Assembly: GCA_907163375.1 (NCBI GenBank)
Contig: CAJQUW010009045.1
Span: 372,001-436,000, forward strand
Source: Prostheceraeus crozeri
Lineage: Eukaryota > Platyhelminthes > Polycladida > Euryleptidae
Length of the DNA stretch: 64,000 bases
Direction: 5' to 3'
The notes beneath the pieces are model-generated. The model was not told the origin of the DNA, did not search any database, and was given only the letters and a program-made list of their open reading frames with translations. Positions 49,948 through 59,704 of the stretch are shown in pieces (positions within the stretch are counted from its first letter, which is position 1; each line of letters begins with the position of its first letter). The translations under genes and the position numbers were made by a program.

Positions 49948-50910
49948 ATTTATGAAATTAACCATAACTTCACTTACTTTCAATAGGGACTACGAATTAA
50001 TTTCTAATATACCCACAACTCATATTCATCTGGCCTACACAAACTTTGAAGAATGAGTATAGCCATACCGCCGCGCATATTCTGAACATTAAGAAACAGT
50101 TTCTATAATATGAAATTTAAACTTAACGACTCATCATTTAACACAACACCATCATATGATTTTCATTTGGCTAACTTACTTACTGTCCAAGTAAGATTTT
50201 CATTAAAGAATTTCAAAATCGACACTTAATCATAATATTTGTCAAGTTCAAATTTAAATTATTTCAAAATGGCGACAAAATTGTCAATTTATGGCTTGAC
50301 ATGCGTCTGAATACTGCGGAATGAAAGCAGTTGGGATGGATAGTTGCTATACTTGAAATTTAACAAAATATTTTTTTTCATGTTACTTACATAATTAAAA
50401 AACCGTATAATAGCCTTTACGGCAGGCGTAGAAAGAAGTTTGTCGGTACATATAAAGTGGTTGCAGCCACTGGGTCTAATAGAATATGACAAGAATGAAG
50501 TTATTTTTGCTCCTCTAGTCTTTTCCTCACTACTACGCAAAGAGGAGTAAAGCCGGAAGTCCTGTATGATTTTGCTGTATGCCATTGCGATGAGACCGAA
50601 ATAATGGCGAAGTCACGACTGCTCACGATCAAATTCCGGTAAAACATCATTTTTATCTGAATTTCAATTTAACAATAACATTTAAAATTGTACCTAGTTA
50701 TCTACAAACACTGATAAACTGCTTACTATGCAAGACTCAAAGAACCAAAGGGCGTAACATTTTGTCAAAGAAGTTTTTGTTAACCATTTGAATCTTTCAT
50801 TTTGAGACAGTCTATGTGAAATATTTTGGGATTCAGAGAACAACATTATGTATTAGAAGCCTCGCAAAACCGACAACACCAACACAATCGTATTCGCATG
50901 CCTGTACAAC
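49948..50910. other. gene-free stretch downstream of the LRR exon
   Basis: No coding exon is supported, although the splice donor of the LRR exon predicts one somewhere in or beyond it on the minus strand. AT-rich. Confidence 0.45.
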
Positions 50911-52465
50911 TCACCCGATAATTGGCAAACGTCCTTCATCATCCATCTGTCTCCTTTTCCATGCCCGATAAATCATGAGACTTGCTATGAAGACCAATGC
51001 AATTGCCAGTATTATGAGGATGACTCCCCAAGCAGGAACACCATGTGATGGAGCCATTGTTGGATGGATGGGAACTTCTGTAGAATTCGATGGAGTAGTT
51101 GTAGGTTCTGGCTCACTGGTTGTTGAAGTATTGGGCATGTGTGTCGTAGTGTTCGGCATCTGTGTGGTTGTGTTCGGCATCTGTGTTGTTGTGTTAGGCA
51201 TTTGTGTGGTCGTGTTCGGCATCTGTGTGGTTGTGTTCGGCATCTGTGTTGTTGTGTTAGGCATTTGTGTGGTCGTGTTCGGCATCTGTGTTGTTGTGTT
51301 AGGCATTTGAGTTGTTGTGTTCGGCATGTGTGTGGTTGTGTTCGGCAACTGTGTTGTGGTCGTAGGTGGCGTCAACGTTGTCAAAGGCGCGCAGTTATCT
51401 TCACTTAGTGTTTCAACCAAATGGCCTGTCATGGTTTTCGGAGTTTGACATTTCATTTCCTTTTTATCAAGTACCTTAACAAATTTAGATTCAATGAACT
51501 GACGAAGCCATAACAAAGAGCAGTAGCAGCTGTATGGATTATGGCCCAATTTGACAGTTTTCAATGTTTTTTTGATTCCCTTGAAAGAGTTATCGTCAGT
51601 TGAATTATGAATCAAGCTTATTCTATTTTGGGACAAATCTAAGCTTACAAGTGGTGTTTTAGCGAAGGCGTCAGTCTTCCAAGTGCTTAATTCACAACAT
51701 GATAAATTCAGATTTTGTAGATTGACCAAATTCTGAAAGACATTTGAATCTATAGAACTTAATTTGTTACCGCTAAGGTTCAATGTCTTCAACATAGAAA
51801 TATTGCTGTACTCAAGAATCGGTTGAATTTTGTCAACTCCGAGAGAGTTGGAACTCAGATCTAGAACTTCCAAGGAAGACGAAAAATAAACAAACACATG
51901 GGGATCAAGAGGATAGCTCGATCCCAAATGTTTGTTAGAACTTATGTCTATTTTCTTGACAGGAATATTCTTTATAGAAATGAAAGTGGAGGAAGGAAAA
52001 TGTGTAAACAGGTTATTGGCGAGACTGATGGTTGTGAGATTCTTACATTTAGCCCAGGATTTGCCAAACACTACATAACGTGATGCGGTAATGGCATTTC
52101 CATTGAGATTGATAACTTGAAGAGATGGAATAAAAAGATCTGGAACCAAAGTCAAATTGTTATTTGCTAAATGAAGCTGCCGCAAATCTCCAGCGCTCGC
52201 AAATGCATCAGAATCAATGACATCGATTGAATTGGATGACAGATCGACGGTCAACAGTTCTGTCAGATTTTGGAAGTTTCCTTTGGAAATTTTGACGATC
52301 TGATTTTGACTGAGATCCAAGTATTTGCATTGCACGGGCAGTGTTGGGACTTTCTTTAAGCTCTTGCCGCGACAATTGACTGTTGTACCTTTATTTTTAC
52401 ATATGCATGATTTTGGGCAATCATCAGCGTACACTGTTATTGAAATGATACACAATGTGAGGAAT
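50911..52465 (-). CDS. LRR single-pass membrane receptor, large exon
   Basis: The exon starts after a good acceptor (polypyrimidine tract, TTACAG, at 52466). Its frame lacks an ATG, so a signal-peptide start must come from an upstream exon; the hydrophobic FLTLCIISITVYA before DDCPKSCICKN completes it. Order: LRRNT (C-P-x-x-C-x-C...C), about nine to ten LRRs (LDLSQNQIVKI, LHLANNNLTLVP, LDLSSNSLGV, LNLSGNKLSSID, LDLSQNRISLI), LRRCT (NPYSCYCSLLWLRQF...C...C), a mucin-like stalk of PNTTTQM repeats (~51130-51350), one membrane helix (VILIILAIALVFIASLMIY) and a short basic tail. The architecture is that of adhesion or immune receptors (VLR-, GPIb- or LRR-TM-like). The TGA at 50911-50913 overlaps a consensus donor GG|GTGAGT, so the tail may continue in another exon. 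Confidence 0.88.
51130..51350 (-). repeat. coding minisatellite, PNTTTQM stalk
   Basis: About nine 24 bp units encoding P-N-T-T-T-Q/H-M within the LRR receptor. Thr and Asn density suggests O- and N-glycosylation (N-T-T sequons). Units are almost identical, so the number probably varies between alleles. Confidence 0.93.
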
Positions 52466-53180
52466 CTGTAAGTAAAGGAAACGAGGTTGACTTACTAGAA
52501 GTTCTATTGATATCAATGAGAGAGAGGTGTTCATAGGAATCAAAAATGAACATGCATCAGCATCAAATTGTACACACGTAAAATGCCTAAAATAGATTTT
52601 ATTACGAACATTAATACTGAACCTAGGTCACTTATCAATTAAATATTTTAAGTTTCAGTTTGCTCTCGTTGACAGGCTAGAAAAGGCCACACTTTATTAC
52701 AGTTGCATAAAAATACAAATGCAAACTCTGAAAAGCAATAAAACGGATAACTGCAAGTGTCTGCTTGAGAAGTGGCGCAGCAGCCCCAGTCACACATCTT
52801 CTACGCATTGCTTTGAAAGTGTACATATAAATGTACATACAATGATTAGCATACATTAATCGCGTAATCAGTGTGCATGAAACATGCGCGTTGATATCTA
52901 ACATGTGCACAGAAATATCGCAAAGCCTAGAGCAACAGATGATTGACCCTACCCAAAATCCGATCCTGAATGTTCAACCGTTCGGGTAGGACAATTTTGA
53001 ATTCAGTCGCATTATGTTTATATTTAGATGCCCGAAGATACTCGAACTTGGCTTTCTCGGGCTTGAATACACAAATTTAGGAAATTTGCTAAAACTTTAA
53101 ACATTTTAGTTTAAACAAGTAAGTTCGATACAATTTCATTCTTACATGTAGAGCAATTAATTTGATCAATAATATAATTG
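52466..53180. other. gene-free stretch upstream of the LRR exon
   Basis: Likely intron of the LRR gene by the acceptor argument. I did not find a convincing signal-peptide exon here. Confidence 0.45.
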
Positions 53181-53181
53181 A

Positions 53182-53880
53182 TCTCTGCATTGTTCTGGTG
53201 AAACACGAGGAATTATTAATTTCTTGCTTGAATATTTTGTTATCACCGGCATGTCAATTGTTCTTGCTTCGCACATCGGTGATCATCAGGTTCAACCAGT
53301 GTTTTCACTCACATACTTTGGTGCAACTGTTGATTCCACGCTATCTTTTGCTAGAAATTGTTCCATTACATCCACATCCTGTTTTCAAAGCTTGAGACAG
53401 ATAAAGCATATTCGACAGACTCTCTCTCCCGATCATCAACTGCTCATCTCATCGTGTCTTTAATTTTCACTAAGATTGATTATTGTACATCTGTTCTAGC
53501 TGGTGCTACTTCTTCGTCTATGTCACGTCTACAAGCTGTCATCAATGCTGCTGCAAGAGTGGTATATGTCTCTTTCTCAGTCTACACATACCTCACTTAC
53601 TCTAAGAGACCTTTCCTGGTTATCAGTTTTACTTGGCTGATTGAATTACGAATAGTGTCTTTTGTCAACATGTATCTGAATGAATGTGCTCCGGTTTATT
53701 TCCAACAACTTCTGCGTCCTCTCTCGGAAGCCCGATGCTCACTTCGTTCATCTGTGTCTCAAAATTTGTTCATCACAAGAACGAAACTGACAAGCATTTC
53801 AAAAAGTCGTTTCGTTCTACTGCCCTTCGACTTTGGAATAGCTGCCAAATGATTTGAAAACAATCAGGTGCTCCAGACTT
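53182..53880 (+). mobile_element. CR1/L2-like LINE, decayed C-terminal fragment
   Basis: Pieces in shifted frames read YFGATVDSTLSFARNCS, SLRQIKHIRQTLSPDHQLLI, SLIFTKIDYCTSVLAGATSS, RLQAVINAAARVVY and YLNECAPVYFQQLLRP. This is the post-RT region of CR1/L2-type LINEs (L-G-V-x-x-D-x-x-L-x-F, x-D-Y-C-N-x-L-x-x-G, L-Q-x-V-Q-N-A-A-A-R). At least two frameshifts. A different, older copy than the one at 54.3-55.5 kb. Confidence 0.75.
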
Positions 53881-54279
53881 TTCAAATCTGCTGCGAATAA
53901 GTTTTACATTGATTTTAACATGTAATTAGTTGCTTTTTACAACAAGCTTTAATTACAACTTTTGTGGTTTGTACATGGTCTTGAAGCGTCCATTCGCATA
54001 TGCCATTTTAATAAATTCGTGATCAATTCAATTGGTTTGCGATTTGCTTTTGGCAATTTTTGATTGTTCTTAATAAGTAGGATATGAAACCGAGTTTGAA
54101 CTTTTTTAATTATTATTATCATTTGTACTTCTTATATATTTCAATCAGAACTTCAATGAAAACAATCTTAAAGGTAGTGTCATAAAATAATATCACACTC
54201 ATAGCATCGCGACAAACAGCGTGGATGATGTGATCATATAATAATATATTTTACCACAAAATCTACACAATGTGTAATC
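53881..54279. other. gene-free stretch between LINE fragments
   Basis: AT-rich, nothing recognised; the last ~100 bp may be the 3' tail of the minus-strand LINE. Confidence 0.4.
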
Positions 54280-55519
54280 AGAGTGGGGTACAGATAAGAG
54301 GTTACAGGAATTATAAAAGAGTGAAAAAGAAGGTTTTCAATGCTTTCTTGAAGCTGCGAGGGTTTGTTTCATTCCTCAAATGTAGAGGGAGAGAATTCCA
54401 TAATGAGGGTCCAACGAATTGAAAGGCGCCCCTGGCACCAGCTGTTCTTGATAATGGTTGATGGAGTAAAGGGGGGGGGTCCTTCGATCTCAGTGACATG
54501 AACGATGCAGAGGATGCAGCAGGAGTTAACAGATCTTTAAGGTAAGTAGGCGAATTGCCGTAAATACAATTGTGCACTAGGCAACACACTTTGAATTGTA
54601 CGCGGAGTCGCACAGGTAACCAATGAAGGCTTCGGAGAGTTTCAGAAATGTGAGCACGTTTCGGAAGTCGACGCACAAATCTGGCACAGGCATTTTGAAC
54701 TTTTTGGAGTCGAAGTATGTTCGAAGTCTTACAACCTGCATAGATGACATTGCAGTAGTCCAATAACGTGAATACAAAGGAACAAATTGAAGTGTTGGCG
54801 TGATGGTCACTTATGTATCTTCGGATTCTATGAAGATTTCGCAGAATAAGAAAAGATTTTTTCCGAATCTGATTGACTTGGGCATCAAACGACAAAAATT
54901 TATCAAATTTAACACCCAGCGATTTCACATAATCGGCTTGATTAAGTTAATGTCCTGAGAGGTTGATAGTACATGGTGTACTGTCACTAACTCTTTTCCT
55001 AGTACCACATACAAACATCTGAGACTTCTCAGGGTTGATACAAAGTTTGTTAGTTTGAAACCAATCAACAAGATGACACAAGCAGTTTTCAAGAACAGAT
55101 AAACTGTTACGTGAATCACCCATAGAAAAAGAGATATACACATTCGTGTCATCAGCATATGAGTGATGCTTGAGACCGCATGATGCAATAATATCCGAGA
55201 TTGGTTTGGTGTAAAGGGAGAACAAAATTGGCCCCAACACAGATCCTTGAGGCACGCCACACGACAAAGAGGAGAACTTTGAAACATATTCACAAACTTT
55301 TACAGCCTGTTGCCTTTCCGACAAGTACGACTTAAACCAGTCTAAAACAGTTCCAGTAAAACCAAAATTTTGAGCCAGTCTGTCCAAAAGTATATCGTGA
55401 TCTACTGTATCGAATGCGGAACTGAGATCCAAAAGCACAGAGCAGGTTACATGACCATTACTTGACGCAACAGATATGTCATTGTAAAATCTGCATAAGG
55501 CATCTGCATATAATGGCAT
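54280..55519 (-). mobile_element. CR1/L2-like LINE, 5'-truncated, fairly young
   Basis: RT core at 54947-55519: SVLLDLSSAFDTVDHDILLD (first catalytic Asp), SCGVPQGSVLGPILFSLYTK, HHSYADDTNVYISF (the A-D-D box). The C-terminal region at 54311-54928: SLGVKFDKFLSFDAQVNQIR, LDYCNVIYAGCKTSNI, RLQKVQNACARFV, LHWLPVRLRVQFKVC, GPSLWNSLPLHLRN. One frameshift lies near 54930-54950. The copy starts inside the RT and lacks the endonuclease, as 5'-truncated LINEs do. Motifs are well kept, so it is younger than its neighbour. Confidence 0.88.
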
Positions 55520-56164
55520 GAAGTGTGATCACGAGGAATGTCTGCATAAGGATACAGATCATTTACAACTTATAAATAATAAAAACTTCTACAAATATCG
55601 TCTTATTCCCAAATGTAACTATTCAACTCAGATTCTAAATCTGAGACTTAGCCTAATATTTAGCGCACGTTAATGAGAAATTCGCAACTCACATTACAAC
55701 TTTTTATTTTTTATGTTTAGAGTTGTGTTCCTCTCATGGTTTTCAAAATTAGCATTTATTAGAAAAAAACATATGAAAGCCACCTTCAAAACGAAACAAA
55801 ACAGTGCTTGAGGCCTTCAAAACAATTAGACCCATAGCGCGAGTTGTGGCCTACATATAATATCAGATGACTTCAATTATTAGAGATTATTCAGCAGCTG
55901 CAATCAGGTAAAGCTTCGGTCATGCATTGGAAATATTCTAATCAACTTTTGAGAGGAAGAGTCGAGAGGCTCATGAAGATACCCTCAATGGTGATGGCGC
56001 GAATTTTCCCACATTTCGCGAGTTCGCGTTGCCAGCAATAATTAGTATAATAATGCGTCTAATGAATATCAAAGAAACTGAACCAATACTGTTTTCACTT
56101 CATGTCTAATTCTCTCAACTAACAACCTTGCGCTGCTGACTGCGCTTTTGTTTGATGGAAGCTT
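55520..56164. other. gene-free stretch
   Basis: No supported feature. Confidence 0.45.
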
Positions 56165-56795
56165 AAATTGACATCTTGATCTTGTGCCAGTCTACTCCGT
56201 CAGTGTCTTAGTTCATCTTTCGTCCTTGAATCTCAGCACGTGACCAGCCCATCTCCATTTCGACTCTTTAGCTGTTCTTATAATGTCTTATAACTTTTGT
56301 TTGGCTTCGAACCCACATGTTTGTGTTTCGGTCTCTTTATGTTATTCCCAAAATCAGTCTTTCCATGGCTCTTTATGTCACCAATACGTCTTGTTCCCTT
56401 TTCTTAGTAAGCGTCCACGTTTTACATCCGTATGTCATTGCTGGGAATATGCACTGGTTGAAGATTTTCTTCTTAAGACAGATCGGAATCTTGTCATTTT
56501 TGAAAGTTTCGTAATGATTTCGAAAGTTTATCCGTCGCGTGTTGACATCGTCTACTTCTTTCTGGTGTGATGTTGTTTTGGGTCTCACTTCTTGGCCTAA
56601 ATATACGTGCTTGTCTACCTCTTGGATTTCCTAGTCTTTCAGGATAACCCGCTTTTCAGTAGAAAAATTGTTGCTCATTACTTTAGTCTTCGTTATACTA
56701 ATCCTTAGGCCGCTTTTTGCGCTAACCCTGTTCAGTTAGTTCAACATTTCTTGGATCTCGTCACAGGTATTTGCAATAAGGACAGTAGCCAAGTC
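56165..56795 (-). mobile_element. RTE-like LINE, decayed C-terminal fragment
   Basis: On the minus strand: DLATVLIANTCDEIQEMLN, AKSGLRISITKTKVMSNNFS, VDKHVYLGQEV, IPICLKKKIFNQCIFPAMTY, GCKTWTLTKKREQ, then KWRWAGHVLRFKD. This is the RT thumb and connector of RTE/craft-type LINEs (K-T-K-V-M, Y-L-G-Q, L-P-x-x-T-Y-G-C-E-T-W-T-L, W-A-G-H-V-x-R). At least three stops. It adjoins the virus-like block. Confidence 0.8.
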
Positions 56796-56844
56796 TAGAC
56801 CCTTTCCACACCATTTTCACTAAAGTACATGACCTTGCTCCATT

Positions 56845-57035
56845 CATCGGAGCACACGCCCACGCATCGGCGCACGTGGTTGCTAAGAGGACATGAAGCG
56901 GAGCACTTGACATGCATTTGAGCACTTGGCGCCCACGCATCGGCGCACGTGGTTGCTAGGAGGACATGAAGCGGAGCACTTGGCGCCGGGGCACTTATCG
57001 GCGCATTTGATGAGTCACGGTAGGGTATATAAATA
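56845..57035 (+). promoter_or_regulatory. tandem promoter repeats plus TATA
   Basis: Two copies of a ~53 bp unit (CACGCATCGGCGCACGTGGT, then TTGCTARGAGGACATGAAGC, then GGAGCACTTG) 73 bp apart (56861 and 56934). CGGAGCAC occurs three times (56848, 56899, 56972), and CACGTG is an E-box core. TATATAAATA at 57026-57035 ends only 32 bases before the ATG at 57068, so the leader would be very short. Looks like a viral enhancer and promoter. Confidence 0.7.
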
Positions 57036-57067
57036 AATACGCTGCCAGAGAAAATCATTCTAATCAT

Positions 57068-57490
57068 ATGTCGACAACATTAACGGGTAGACGCCCCCTG
57101 GCTAAGACACGTCATCCCAAGGAGGAGATATCCTATACACCTTATTCATCGAAAGACTTTATTGTGGAGCGAGACTGTAATACACTGTATATTGTTCCGA
57201 CAAAGGAGAAGATTGTGTCGTTAGAGAAGATTATTGCAGAGCTTCGTATCCAGTTGCTGAATGTAATACTGTATGGACCACGCTTCTTGTTTGATATTCG
57301 AACACCTGCAAAGTTCCCCAAAGGTGTAGTGGACGTGTCCTATCGCTATTTGAACATTAGTGACGATTGGGATGTGGAAGAACTGATTGATTCGTTGCAG
57401 AAGAAGTTACGTTCTCAACTGGAGTGTCGTTATTTTGGGGGAATCTTGTGCATTCAGATTGACATTGGGATTGGTTCATTGTTTACGTAA
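57068..57490 (+). CDS. virus-like gene A1, 140 residues, unknown
   Basis: Begins MSTTLTGRRPLAKTRHPKEE with a basic lead, then an ordered domain: CNTLYIVPTKEKIVSLEKII, then GPRFLFDIRTPAKFPKG, then YRYLNISDDWDVEELIDSLQ. The last motif, the strand-helix layout and the position behind a repeat-rich promoter match a second gene at 61798-62112 (LIIYPKSTC, EVDDYLSSL), so the two look like diverged copies. Alpha/beta look; no known domain recognised. Confidence 0.65.
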   Translation: MSTTLTGRRPLAKTRHPKEEISYTPYSSKDFIVERDCNTLYIVPTKEKIVSLEKIIAELRIQLLNVILYGPRFLFDIRTPAKFPKGVVDVSYRYLNISDDWDVEELIDSLQKKLRSQLECRYFGGILCIQIDIGIGSLFT

Positions 57491-57512
57491 GATACATTAT
57501 CTGAACAACGAT

Positions 57513-57881
57513 ATGATGGAGCCACCAACAAAGAAGAGGCGAACCACAGTCCGTCCCCGCCCTCAACCCTATTATGAGTGCGAATTTTGCAATAAGCGCT
57601 TCCGACTGTTTTCACAATGCATCAGTCATGGACGCAAGGAGACAGGGAAGGAGTATTGCGATCGTTGTGGGAAATGGTGGACTAGCGATCATTGGTGCTT
57701 TCTGGAAATGAGTTACTGGGGCGACAAGGAGAGTGAGTTCACCTGCATGCTTTGCAAACAAGACTATAATATGGAAGCTTACCATAAACATCCATGTGTG
57801 GGTCGGTGCAGGTACTGTGATGAGAAGATTCAGGAGGAGAATGAATGGGATGAACATTTATGTCCCTATTTGAGCATGTAA
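57513..57881 (+). CDS. virus-like zinc-finger gene, ~122 residues
   Basis: A nuclear-signal-like start (MMEPPTKKRRTTVRPRPQP), then a C2H2-type finger YECEFCNKRFRLFSQCISHG, then further pairs: EYCDRCGKWWTSDHWC, FTCMLCKQDYNMEAYHKH and CRYCDEKIQEENEWDEHLC. Four Cys-x-x-Cys pairs, each followed by His or Cys, make a string of treble-clef or finger units. Probably nucleic-acid binding. Starts 22 bp after the previous stop. The inserted mariner begins at its 3' end. Confidence 0.65.
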   Translation: MMEPPTKKRRTTVRPRPQPYYECEFCNKRFRLFSQCISHGRKETGKEYCDRCGKWWTSDHWCFLEMSYWGDKESEFTCMLCKQDYNMEAYHKHPCVGRCRYCDEKIQEENEWDEHLCPYLSM

Positions 57882-58441
57882 GGGGTGATTGATAAGTTCG
57901 CGGCCTGACATAGAAAGCTGAAAGCCAGGCCATTATGCACATGTGGATTGATACAATGGAATGTGCTGACGGCGCATGACGAGTGATCAGTCGATCCGGT
58001 GACCTGTTGGTAAACCACAGCTACTTAACTTCTGTTACTAACTTATCAGTCAGTTAGTCAGATAAGTGTTGCGTAAGATGGATCACGTTTCAAATCGAGC
58101 TGTTATTCGTTATCTCGGCTTGAAAAAACACACCAAAGGAGATTCATGATGATATGGTTCCGATATATTCCGATATGGCACCATCGGACTTTCATCTCTT
58201 CCCAAAAATGAAATTGGAGCTCAGTGGTCAGCACTTTGCATCCAACAGTGACGTCATGGAGGCCGTTGAGGAGTATCTGAACTCCAAAGACTCACACTTC
58301 TATGAGCAAGGGATCCGCGCATAGCATCACCTTTGGGCTAAGTGCGTTGATTGTAGGGGCGATTATGTCGAAAAATAAATATGTATCGTATGCGAAATAT
58401 GCTTTTTTCTATATCGGGCCGCGGACTTTTCAATCACCCCT
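57881..58441. mobile_element. internally deleted mariner (Tc1/mariner) inside the virus-like block
   Basis: Terminal repeats AGGGGTGATTGATAAGTTCG at the left and the complement of AGGGGTGATTGAAAAGTCCG at the right, next to a TA on the left. The 5' transposase start is visible (MDHVSNRAVIRYLGLKKHTK at about 58078), as is the 3' end MAPSDFHLFPKMKLELSGQH (third catalytic Asp) through GIRA...HLWAKCVDCRGDYVEK, interrupted by a stop (TAG after GIRA). The whole catalytic centre between is deleted, giving a 561 bp non-autonomous copy. Confidence 0.88.
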
Positions 58442-59000
58442 CGTACTTGCCCACCGAACCCTTGGACCCGAATCGCCCAGTGGAGTCGGAGAGTACGAAT
58501 TCATATCCGTACGACTTGTCAAAAGTGAAGTTGGCACGCTGTCCCTGGTGTCATAACATGTACCAAGCATTCTTCTTAGGGAGCATGTTCGCAAACAGCA
58601 TAAGGAGGTGCGTCGAAGGGATCCGACGTGGTGCGAGGACAAGACGAATGAGGCACGTGACAACTTTGTCTATATATGTGTCTGTGGTGAGATGATGCAC
58701 CGTGACGTGGAGGAAGAGAAGGCCCGTCAATTTGTCTCGTTGCATAAGGAGCATATGGGCAAGAAGATATGGACAAGTCAGCGAGAGAAGTTGAAACGGA
58801 TATATAAGAGACAACCGAATCCGCCCAAGGAAGTGAATAGTGTCCCCCAAGCATTGCTTCGACCACTGAATAGAAATCGGGACCCACGCAAATATTCATT
58901 TGACTTTAGTAAGAAACGAGGGAAACCTCTGAAACCCATTGTTTTTAAGAACCAATTGAATTGGTTCACGTATAATGTGGATTTGGATGCTGATGAATAA
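58442..59000 (+). pseudogene. virus-like zinc-binding gene region, broken
   Basis: Recognisable parts: KVKLARCPWCHNMYQ, then NEARDNFVYICVCGEMMHRD with ARQFVSLHKEHM, then a basic tail (REKLKRIYKRQPN, KYSFDFSKKRGK). The order C-P-x-C, Y-x-C-x-C-G-E, A-R/Q-Q-F-x-x-x-H is shared with the gene at 62879-63580, which shows that they are relatives. It is adjacent to the mariner and is a fossil, with about one break besides the insertion. Confidence 0.6.
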
Positions 59001-59062
59001 ATGTATTGATCAATCTACTATTTTTGTGACTAAGTTATGATTGGGAAGCGTAAGCATTAATC

Positions 59063-59167
59063 ATGACACGCCGTAAACGACGCCAGAGAGGAGGAACTGT
59101 AAGACATGTGAAACGGTATATAAAATCTCAATTGCATCGTAGAGGGCGTGAAGCTCTTCAGACATAA
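59063..59167 (+). CDS. very small Arg-rich protein (34 residues)
   Basis: MTRRKRRQRGGTVRHVKRYI, then KSQLHRRGREALQT to a TAA. Over 40% basic. The following frame (to 59342) stays basic as well: RRHLGNTLLPAAWRPRYKSN, LKRDLNRNKLGKLKT. Composition of DNA-condensing virion core proteins; it might be one gene with what follows. Assignment by composition only. Confidence 0.4.
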   Translation: MTRRKRRQRGGTVRHVKRYIKSQLHRRGREALQT

Positions 59168-59342
59168 AGGCGAATTGATTCGACGTCATTTGGGCAATAC
59201 GTTGTTGCCAGCAGCGTGGCGACCACGTTATAAATCCAATAATCAAATGATAAAGGAAGAATGGCAACGGTTGAAACGCGATCTAAATAGGAACAAGTTG
59301 GGAAAGTTAAAGACGTTAGGGAAACTATTAATGAAGAACTAA
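59168..59342 (+). CDS. basic frame downstream of the Arg-rich peptide
   Basis: An overlapping frame continues from about 59148 to a TAA at 59342 with no ATG at its start: ELIRRHLGNTLLPAAWRPRY, then MIKEEWQRLKRDLNRNKLGK. Helical and strongly basic. Possibly a second small core protein; uncertain. Confidence 0.35.
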
Positions 59343-59378
59343 GTAAGGAAATCTAGCATATCACGGTAATCATGCAAC

Positions 59379-59633
59379 GTGGAGGTATTTATCGCGGAAG
59401 CCGTCGTCAAAAAGGCGGGTATTTACCGTGGTAGTCGTAGACAAAAGGGTGGAATCTACCGCGGGAGTCGTAGACACAGAGGAGATCTCCTCCCATTTTT
59501 AGCCCCAATCATCCCTGCACTTATTGCCGCAGGGAAAGCTGCAGCGTTGGGAGCAGCGGGTGCCGCAGGCGTAAGTGCTTTAACGAATAAAATGTCAGGA
59601 GGAAAACGTCGAAGGAGACATCATCATCGCTAA
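59379..59633 (+). CDS. adenovirus pX (mu)-like core peptide
   Basis: Glycine-arginine repeats (IYRGSRRQKGGIYRGSRRHR, three units from about 59390 to 59475), then GDLLPFLAPIIPALIAAGKA, AALGAAGAAGVSALTNKM and a basic end GGKRRRRHHHR. Human adenovirus pX has the same layout: Arg/Gly-rich part, G-G-I-L-P-L-L-I-P-L-I-A-A-A-I-G-A and a short tail. In adenovirus it condenses DNA and is cut by the viral protease after a G-G-type site. A start at an upstream in-frame ATG is not obvious; MQRGGIYRGSRRQKGG at 59372 is in a neighbouring frame. Confidence 0.55.
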   Translation: MEVFIAEAVVKKAGIYRGSRRQKGGIYRGSRRHRGDLLPFLAPIIPALIAAGKAAALGAAGAAGVSALTNKMSGGKRRRRHHHR

Positions 59634-59666
59634 ACCAATCACTTTGTACACCACCCTGGGGACGGG

Positions 59667-59674
59667 TATATAAG
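59667..59674 (+). promoter_or_regulatory. TATA box of the exonuclease-like gene
   Basis: GGGTATATAAG about 31 bp before ATG 59705, again an almost leaderless arrangement. Confidence 0.6.
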
Positions 59675-59704
59675 TCGAGACACACACAAGGTGAGATTCA
59701 TTTT

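Noticed and set aside
50975-51408. Plus-strand Cys/Val-rich frames opposite the LRR receptor
   Set aside because: They are the antisense of the PNTTTQM coding repeat.
58078-58150. Complete mariner transposase
   Set aside because: Only the first residues and the last ~65 residues of the protein are present; the catalytic middle is deleted.
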